This document shows positions 1 to 3,762 of a stretch of DNA of 9,311 bases, piece by piece (positions within the stretch are counted from its first letter, which is position 1; each line of letters opens with the position of its first letter). The stretch spans positions 1 through 9,311 of the forward strand of contig JAPLVT010000096.1 of NCBI GenBank assembly GCA_026396975.1. The letters run 5' to 3'. The stretch comes from Candidatus Iainarchaeum sp. (lineage in GTDB: Archaea > Iainarchaeota > Iainarchaeia > Iainarchaeales > GCA-2688035). The translations under genes were made by a program, and so were the position numbers. The notes beneath the pieces were generated by a model. It made no database searches. It was not told the origin of the DNA and saw only the letters and a list, made by a program, of their open reading frames with translations.

Positions 1-24
1 GGACAATCTGTTTTGCATCGTCCC

Positions 25-306
25 TTAGTGCTCTCCCTTGGCAATCAAATCGCCTTGAATGGTATTAAACGTTAGCGCCTCTGATTCAGTAAACCCATGC
101 CGCACAGTTAACCTTGCCAATTCTTCGGAGGAGACAATAAACCTTAAGTCCTTGAAACGCTTGGTCCAGTCCACTACTCTTGCCCCGCGGTTCCTTGCAG
201 CATTAACCGCCAACTTGGCTGCAACACCTGCCCCGACCAGACCGGCTGCCGCAACACCCGCCCCCCTAAGAAATTGCCTTCTTGTCATCCCGCGCTTTGC
301 AGCCAT
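25..306 (-). CDS. Small twin-arginine (Tat) leader protein, unknown function
   Basis: This 93-residue protein has a Tat-type leader. A basic N-terminus carries TRRQFLR (residues 8-14, matching the S/T-R-R-x-F-L-K consensus), followed by an Ala/Gly/Val-rich hydrophobic stretch to about residue 37 and a VNA-A that could be a signal peptidase site. Only about 55 residues remain after it, and they are charged and probably helical. The ATG at 306 is preferred over one 33 nt upstream because GAGGT lies 8 nt before it (315-319) and a TATA box (344-352) fits a start near 322. Tat substrates fold in the cytoplasm, often around a cofactor, but no cofactor motif is visible here. It could instead be anchored by an uncleaved leader. 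The function is not recognised, and nothing downstream within the window suggests an operon. Confidence 0.65.
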   Translation of the reverse strand: MAAKRGMTRRQFLRGAGVAAAGLVGAGVAAKLAVNAARNRGARVVDWTKRFKDLRFIVSSEELARLTVRHGFTESEALTFNTIQGDLIAKGEH

Positions 307-343
307 TTTAACAAACCTCAAAAAAATTATTGCGTGCAAGGTG

Positions 344-352
344 TTTAAATAT
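344..352 (-). promoter_or_regulatory. TATA box for the Tat-leader gene
   Basis: Read on the minus strand this is ATATTTAAA, a good archaeal box A. A start about 25 nt downstream (near 322) would leave a short leader containing the GAGGT ribosome binding site of the gene starting at 306. Confidence 0.55.
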
Positions 353-394
353 GTTCTTGTTCAATTTCCGAATTGCGGGCAATTAGAAATAAGG

Positions 395-403
395 ATTAAA
401 TAT
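395..403 (+). promoter_or_regulatory. Possible TATA box for the 455-1750 cluster
   Basis: ATTAAATAT on the plus strand resembles archaeal box A. It would start a transcript near 424, upstream of the ATG at 455. It is the only good candidate before the plus-strand cluster, apart from a weaker A/T-rich stretch at 600-612. Confidence 0.35.
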
Positions 404-454
404 CCACGGCAGACATATTTGTATAGCAAGAAACTGGAATTCAGAGTGAAAAAC

Positions 455-695
455 ATGGCTACAGGAAGACCATCAAAACCCACGGGGGGGGTCTAGAACG
501 GCGCGTGAGAACACGACAGGCAACGGGCCTAAAAAAACAATAAAAATGCGCAGCCTGGAAAATTGGGCGCCACAAAAAAGGGAAGATAGAATTAATAACA
601 AAAAAAAATATAACTGTAATTATGCCACGGCAGAGAAAAACAAGTATTCGCAGCAGCCGCGGCTTTACAACTTACAAGGCCAGGCGGTGGCTTGA
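455..695 (+). pseudogene. Short reading frame interrupted at a G8 tract (possible frameshifted gene)
   Basis: An ATG at 455, with GTGA 6 nt upstream (446-449), opens a frame that reads MATGRPSKPTGGV and stops at 494-496, immediately after a run of eight G (484-491). If the run were seven G, the frame would stay open to the stop at 693-695. That would give about 79 residues of charged, low-complexity, probably disordered protein overlapping the start of the 622 gene. The GRPSKP core looks faintly AT-hook-like. Candidate explanations are a sequencing or assembly error in the homopolymer, a phase-variable gene, or a chance ORF. No family is recognised and the overlap with the next gene argues for caution. 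Confidence 0.25.
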
Positions 696-1008
696 AGAAG
701 AAAAACCATTTAGGGAAGCCGTGCCAGTAGTCAGGGAAAAAAAGCCACGGGCGCCAGCAATAATTGAACAGGAGAATTTTGTGGAAATACTCCTGCCAGG
801 AGTTTCAACCACAACAAGAGTGCCAAAGCCAACACATGGAGCGGAAATTGTAATAATGGGCGAAAAAAGCTTTGGGATATTCAAAAGCCAAGAGCTGAGG
901 CCAGCGCGGGTAAGGAAAAAACCGCCCGTGGGCTACAAATGGGTCATGCTGCCAGACGGCAGGAAAGGGCTCAGGAAAATCCCCACAATCAGCAGCGCAA
1001 GCAAATGA
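622..1008 (+). CDS. Hypothetical basic protein, 128 aa
   Basis: I do not recognise this family. The N-terminal 20 residues are Arg/Lys/Ser-rich. A more ordered middle (about residues 48-95) has alternating hydrophobic residues typical of beta strands (FVEILLPGV, AEIVIMG, SFGIF). The C-terminus is basic again, with GYKWVMLPDGRKG near residue 103. There is no signal peptide, membrane segment or Cys motif. No Shine-Dalgarno site precedes the ATG at 622, and the A/T-rich block at 600-612 is too close for a standard leaderless start, so translation may depend on upstream transcription. Its stop overlaps the ATG of the next gene as ATGA (1005-1008), so the two are probably co-transcribed and translationally coupled. 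The charge pattern would suit nucleic-acid binding, but that is only a guess. Confidence 0.6.
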   Translation: MPRQRKTSIRSSRGFTTYKARRWLEEEKPFREAVPVVREKKPRAPAIIEQENFVEILLPGVSTTTRVPKPTHGAEIVIMGEKSFGIFKSQELRPARVRKKPPVGYKWVMLPDGRKGLRKIPTISSASK

Positions 1009-1547
1009 AAAGGCCCGCAGCGGAACCCAAAAGAAAACCTGTTGGGCAAAACAAGCAAACGAAAGAAGGCGCCGCAATGCCACTTTTCACTCCGCCGAAA
1101 ATACCCAAAAACTTTGCAAGAATAGGTAATACGCGCATTTACCTCGGCGGCGCGCAACATATGGACCTCGCAGACCCGGAAATAATAGAACTGTTGAAAA
1201 GAGTGAAGGTGTCGAAAGTTTTTTGCCTTTATCCCATAAGCGGAAAAGGCCTAGAACGGCTGCCAGGGCTTATTAGGGAAAAAGTAGACTGGAGCTTCCC
1301 GCAAAAGCTCAGGGAGAACGGAATACAAGTGTCAACAATAATGCGCAATCCAGACCACTTCAGGGAATACGAGTCGTTCGCAAGAGAAGTGAACCAAGTT
1401 GGAAGGGGCAACATACTGGTAATGTGCTACAGTGGCAGGCACACAAGCGCGGCATACGCATTCTACTATCTGGCAAAAGAAACCCCCTTAACAAGGACCG
1501 AAGCAAGAAAGGTTTTTTGGACTCCGGATTCAGCGGCGAGGACTTAA
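1005..1547 (+). CDS. Dual-specificity-phosphatase-like protein with atypical P-loop
   Basis: The layout resembles cysteine-phosphatase (DSP/PTP) folds: an early RIYLGGAQ segment, a helix, a strand (VSKVFCLYP), a second strand (GIQVSTIM), then a strand-loop-helix ILVMCYSGRHTSAAYAFYYL. The usual signature is HCxxGxxR[ST]. Here the Cys, the Gly at +3 and the Ser at +7 are kept, but His before Cys is Met, and position +6, normally the catalytic Arg, is Thr; an Arg sits at +4. The loop also resembles a rhodanese loop with one extra residue. It may therefore be inactive or use a different chemistry. The start at 1005 overlaps the previous stop (ATGA) and gives 180 residues; the ATG at 1077 (156 residues) is an alternative that removes a basic low-complexity tail. 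The C-terminus ends abruptly just after a T6 run, and the next frame may be its true continuation. Confidence 0.6.
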   Translation: MKRPAAEPKRKPVGQNKQTKEGAAMPLFTPPKIPKNFARIGNTRIYLGGAQHMDLADPEIIELLKRVKVSKVFCLYPISGKGLERLPGLIREKVDWSFPQKLRENGIQVSTIMRNPDHFREYESFAREVNQVGRGNILVMCYSGRHTSAAYAFYYLAKETPLTRTEARKVFWTPDSAART

Positions 1548-1552
1548 ATAGG

Positions 1553-1750
1553 ATGGAAAATAGCATAAGAAACGCCAGGCTGGACATATGGAAGGTTTTC
1601 GAGGAAAAAACAGCAAGAATGGAAGCAGGGGCAAACAGGAGAAACGCCCTGGCAGAAGAAGCCGCAAGAAAAGCTGCAGAAAAAACCGCAATGAAAAGAG
1701 AGCGGTTGCAGGAAAGGAAAAACAGGCAGCCAAGAAGAAGGCGGTTTTAA
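1553..1750 (+). CDS. Small charged helical protein, or frameshifted C-terminal tail of the phosphatase-like gene
   Basis: These 65 residues are almost entirely helix-forming and charged (Glu/Ala/Lys/Arg), looking like a single long helix or coiled coil ending in an Arg-rich tail (RRRRF). A GAGGA (1538-1542) lies 10 nt before the ATG at 1553, supporting independent translation. However, the same frame is open upstream and reads like protein (SGFSGEDLNRMENSIRNARL) back to the T6 run at 1513-1518. A one-base shift there would fuse it to the phosphatase-like protein. Both readings are kept open. The Lys-rich frame running through to 1779 was judged a shadow. No family is recognised. Confidence 0.45.
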   Translation: MENSIRNARLDIWKVFEEKTARMEAGANRRNALAEEAARKAAEKTAMKRERLQERKNRQPRRRRF

Positions 1751-1762
1751 CCAACAAACCCG

Positions 1763-1787
1763 GTTATGTAGTTAAATGATACATAAC
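1763..1787. repeat. Perfect 8-bp inverted repeat related to the 12-mer TTTATACATAAC
   Basis: GTTATGTA (1763-1770) and TACATAAC (1780-1787) are perfect inverted copies around a 9-bp A/T-rich spacer. Each arm matches the distal 8 bp of the 12-mer found at 2220, 2613 and 5920. It lies between the stop at 1750 and the cyclophilin-like start at 1829, so it could be an operator for that gene or a 3' element of the upstream cluster. Confidence 0.55.
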
Positions 1788-1828
1788 ACGCGGCTGTTTA
1801 ACCGCTTCGCCCAATAACCAGTCTAACC

Positions 1829-2212
1829 ATGCCAAAATTTACCATCAAAATAGGCTCTCTGCATCTGCTTGCAGAAACCACCCGCGAGAATCTGGCTACT
1901 GCAAAGGCTGTTTTAGGGCATCTGCCGATTGAAGGCAGGGTGGAACGCTGGGGCGAGGAAATATACTTTTCCGTGCGGTTTGATATGGTGGAAGAGCACG
2001 CGCGGCAACTGTGCGCGCCGGGAGAAATAGGGTTTTGGCCTGACAGCCCGGCTATTGCGATTTTCTTCGGCAAAACACCCACAAGCACAGGGAGCACGCC
2101 AAAGGCCTATTCTCCCTGCAACTTCTTCGCAAAGCTGCTCGAACCATGGAACAAAGCGGCGCTGAACGCGGTCAAAAGTGGCACAAAAATAACAGTTGGC
2201 AAGGCAAAATAA
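1829..2212 (+). CDS. Cyclophilin-like fold protein (TM1367 / PF04126 type)
   Basis: This 127-residue protein matches the small cyclophilin-like family typified by Thermotoga TM1367. The diagnostic parts are WGEEIYFSV (41-49), GEIGFWPDSPAIAIFFGKTP (65-84), and a C-terminal segment in the place of the family's AxNVIGKI strand-helix (SPCNFFAKLL). Length is normal for the family. The fold is a cyclophilin-type beta barrel. Prolyl isomerase activity has not, to my knowledge, been shown for this family, and the physiological role is unknown. It is cytoplasmic, with no leader or membrane segment. No Shine-Dalgarno site precedes the ATG; TGTTTAAC centred about 30 nt upstream (1795-1802) could serve as the TATA box of a nearly leaderless mRNA. 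The stop is followed 8 nt later by TTTATACATAAC. Confidence 0.88.
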   Translation: MPKFTIKIGSLHLLAETTRENLATAKAVLGHLPIEGRVERWGEEIYFSVRFDMVEEHARQLCAPGEIGFWPDSPAIAIFFGKTPTSTGSTPKAYSPCNFFAKLLEPWNKAALNAVKSGTKITVGKAK

Positions 2213-2219
2213 CCTTCGG

Positions 2220-2231
2220 TTTATACATAAC
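2220..2231 (+). repeat. 12-bp motif TTTATACATAAC, copy 1 (3' of the cyclophilin-like gene)
   Basis: This is an exact copy of a 12-mer that also occurs at 2613-2624 and 5920-5931 on the other strand. It begins 7 nt after the stop codon and reads in the gene's sense direction. With the copy at 2613 it brackets a 405-bp interval as perfect terminal inverted repeats. Confidence 0.6.
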
Positions 2232-2234
2232 AGA

Positions 2235-2541
2235 AACCCGGCCCAGCGGACTGGCTCTAAACATCCTCTTCCTTTATGCCACCCCCACTTCCACTACCCG
2301 ACAGATTGCATGCGATTTTTTCGATTTTTTCAAAAGTTCTAGACGTAGAGATGCGGCATAATCATAGTTATGCCGCATTATAGGGGGGAAAGTGGCGTTT
2401 TTGCCCCCAGATGCGTTTTATGCCATCTGCGGGTGGAAACGGGCGATGTTCGCGTATTCGGAAGTGGCATAAAAGCGGTTAAACACGCCGCTGGGCTGGT
2501 TTGAGTGGGGTTAGGCTATTCCTGGAAGCTGACGCTCCGGG
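2235..2541. ncRNA. Gene-free, highly self-complementary region: candidate structured RNA or folded repeat element
   Basis: No credible ORF is seen in 2213-2632. The stretch instead contains nested complementary segments: GCCCAGCGG (2241-2249) with CCGCTGGGC (2488-2496), and inside that TTTATGCCAC (2273-2282) with GTGGCATAAA (2464-2473). Within these lie a perfect 11-bp hairpin (2351-2378), an imperfect hairpin around 2406-2432, and a small GCGA-TGT-TCGC hairpin (2443-2453). A further hairpin follows (2521-2541, TGAC loop). The word TTATGCC or its complement occurs five times in 200 bp. The conserved landmarks I looked for (RNase P P4 strand, SRP S-domain, tRNA T-arm) are absent. The fold is orientation-symmetric, so I cannot assign a strand. 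It could be a structured RNA, an intergenic repeat of MITE type, or a decayed element. Confidence 0.35.
2351..2378. other. Perfect 11-bp hairpin, 6-nt loop
   Basis: ATGCGGCATAA (2351-2361) pairs perfectly with TTATGCCGCAT (2368-2378) around the loop TCATAG. It is the strongest local stem in the gene-free region and is not followed by a T tract on the plus strand, so it does not look like a simple terminator. Confidence 0.75.
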
Positions 2542-2612
2542 CGGTGGTGTGAAATGGTGAAAAGGCAGAGGGTAGAAAATGGTTGTTTGCGGTGAGGGTG
2601 ATACAAGGGGGG

Positions 2613-2624
2613 GTTATGTATAAA
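2613..2624 (-). repeat. 12-bp motif TTTATACATAAC, copy 2 (3' of the SET gene)
   Basis: Read on the minus strand this is exactly the 12-mer, beginning 8 nt after the SET-gene stop in the sense direction. A G7 run (2607-2613) adjoins and shares one base with it. Together with the copy at 2220 it forms inverted ends of the gene-free interval. The flanks also share AATAACC (2208-2214) as the inverted GGTTATT (2631-2637), partly because both genes end in TAACC. Confidence 0.6.
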
Positions 2625-2632
2625 TTAGAGGG

Positions 2633-3013
2633 TTATTGGATTGTTCCCCTGCATTTTTTGCTGCCGCAGCTGCATTTGAAGTTCATGCCTGGGAAAGGGC
2701 AATTGCCGTAATCAGAAGTTATTTCTTCCCCTTTCTTGATGTTCCGCAAAGCTACGTCGTAAAAGTCTTTTACAAAAGTGTTCGGCTCGCAGCAATGGTT
2801 GACGAACCGTTCAGGCGGGAACTCGAGGAAGTATTTGCCGCCAAAAAAAGCAACGTACTTTTTTTCTTCTTCGGGCCAGTTTTCAGCTTCTTCCTTTGAA
2901 AGCTCTTTCGAAGTGTCCCAGCGCAGCACTGTTTCTCCTTTCTTGAAATCGCGAGCAGCAAAAACGCCTTTTCCCTCGATTCTGCTTTTCTTTACAATAA
3001 TGTCTGCCGGCAT
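2633..3013 (-). CDS. SET-domain protein-lysine methyltransferase with post-SET zinc motif
   Basis: This compact 126-residue SET protein has the family's landmarks in order: GKGVFA (14-19, cofactor-binding start), RFVNHCCEPN (69-78, the knot segment, usually RFxNHSCxPN), GEEITSDYG (95-103, usually GEELTxDY) and a C-terminal CSCGSKKC (114-121). The last motif, with the Cys of the NHxC segment, is the classic post-SET zinc site. Such enzymes transfer methyl from S-adenosylmethionine to lysine; archaeal targets can include chromatin proteins, but none can be named here. The substrate-selecting insert (33-66) is short and acidic. The ATG at 3013 is chosen because the protein starts exactly at the domain and lies about 27 nt from the TATA box at 3036-3044, implying a leaderless mRNA. 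It diverges from the membrane methyltransferase at 3066. Confidence 0.88.
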   Translation of the reverse strand: MPADIIVKKSRIEGKGVFAARDFKKGETVLRWDTSKELSKEEAENWPEEEKKYVAFFGGKYFLEFPPERFVNHCCEPNTFVKDFYDVALRNIKKGEEITSDYGNCPFPGMNFKCSCGSKKCRGTIQ

Positions 3014-3035
3014 GCAGAAATATTTTTGCAAAACG

Positions 3036-3044
3036 ATTAAATAA
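3036..3044. promoter_or_regulatory. Shared bidirectional TATA box for two leaderless genes
   Basis: ATTAAATAA reads as a box A in both directions. Its centre (3040) is about 26 nt from the ATG at 3066 and about 27 nt from the ATG at 3013, the archaeal box A to start-site distance. Neither gene has a Shine-Dalgarno site. Confidence 0.6.
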
Positions 3045-3065
3045 CCCCTTTCCCTTATTGCTTTC

Positions 3066-3746
3066 ATGCCGAAAGCAATGACAATTCCGTACCTTTTGGC
3101 TGTTTTTGCCCTCAGCATGCTTTTACTAGGCGCGCTGTTGTTTGTTCCAGCCAGCACATTGAATTGGCCTGAGGCATGGCTGCTGCTTGGGCTTTTTGCC
3201 TGCTATTTTGTGACAGCGGGATTATGGCTGGGCAAAAACAGGCCGGAGACAATCAAAAAGCGCACTTCGCTAAAAATGCCAGTAAAAAGCTGGGACACAA
3301 TAGTAGTTTCCAGTATGGGCATTACCCTGCTTGCAGTGCTCCCTGTTGCAGCGCTTGACTCTGTTGCCTTTCGCCTGAGCGCAGTGCCTTTGGAAGTAAA
3401 GGCGCTTGGCTTTGCCGGAGTAGCGCTCTCGCTTGGAGTGATGTTTTGGGCAATAAAGGAAAACGCCTTTGCTTCAAGAATTGTGGAAATGCAGAAAGGG
3501 CAGAAAGTAGTAAGCACGGGCCCTTACGCGATTGTAAGGCACCCGATGTACTCCGCTTTCAGCGTGATGGTTGTGGGAATGGCTCTTGCGCTCGGCTCCT
3601 TGTACGCGTTGCTCCCTGCAGCGCTCACAATTTTCGGGCTTTTTGCAAGAACAGTACTTGAGGACAGGGACTTGCAAAAAGGGCTAGCTGGCTACAAGGA
3701 ATACGCCAAAAATGTCAGGTATCGGCTGCTGCCCGGCGTTTGGTGA
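3066..3746 (+). CDS. ICMT/PEMT-family membrane methyltransferase
   Basis: This 226-residue integral membrane protein has hydrophobic segments near 8-27, 35-55, 78-98, 112-130 and a long one at 161-195. The diagnostic C-terminal methyltransferase region is present: TGPYAIVRHPMYSAF (151-165), where HPMY lines the S-adenosylmethionine site, and LEDRDL...GYKEYAKNVRYRLLPGVW (198-226), the conserved ER-Y-Y-RYRL-P ending of isoprenylcysteine carboxyl methyltransferase and phospholipid N-methyltransferase relatives. Prenylated CaaX proteins are not expected in archaea, so a lipid or another small substrate is more likely; it cannot be told from sequence. The ATG is about 26 nt downstream of the shared TATA box. 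Its 3' end converges on the surface-protein gene with a 16-nt gap and no obvious terminator. Confidence 0.88.
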   Translation: MPKAMTIPYLLAVFALSMLLLGALLFVPASTLNWPEAWLLLGLFACYFVTAGLWLGKNRPETIKKRTSLKMPVKSWDTIVVSSMGITLLAVLPVAALDSVAFRLSAVPLEVKALGFAGVALSLGVMFWAIKENAFASRIVEMQKGQKVVSTGPYAIVRHPMYSAFSVMVVGMALALGSLYALLPAALTIFGLFARTVLEDRDLQKGLAGYKEYAKNVRYRLLPGVW

Positions 3747-3762
3747 ATTGCCTGGTACGGTC

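Noticed and set aside
59..496. Plus-strand frame antisense to the Tat-leader gene
   Set aside because: Its first half is a shadow of the minus-strand gene, whose Tat motif, TATA box and GAGGT site are convincing; only the part from ATG 455 merits mention.
1588..1779. Lys-rich plus-strand frame of 63 codons
   Set aside because: Low-complexity composition from a purine-rich strand; the overlapping frame ending at 1750 has a helical pattern and a ribosome binding site.
2232..2250. ACAGAAACCCGGC, similar to the conserved 3' segment of RNase P RNA
   Set aside because: No P4 5' strand (GAGGAAAGTC-like) or other conserved block is present nearby on either strand, and the upstream sequence is the cyclophilin-like coding region.
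2312..2331. Short direct repeat CGATTTTTT x2, possible simple repeat or CRISPR-like unit
   Set aside because: Only two adjacent 9-bp units with no spacers; no array.
3014..3157. N-terminal extension of the SET protein
   Set aside because: It would run antisense through the start of the membrane methyltransferase gene and across the shared promoter.
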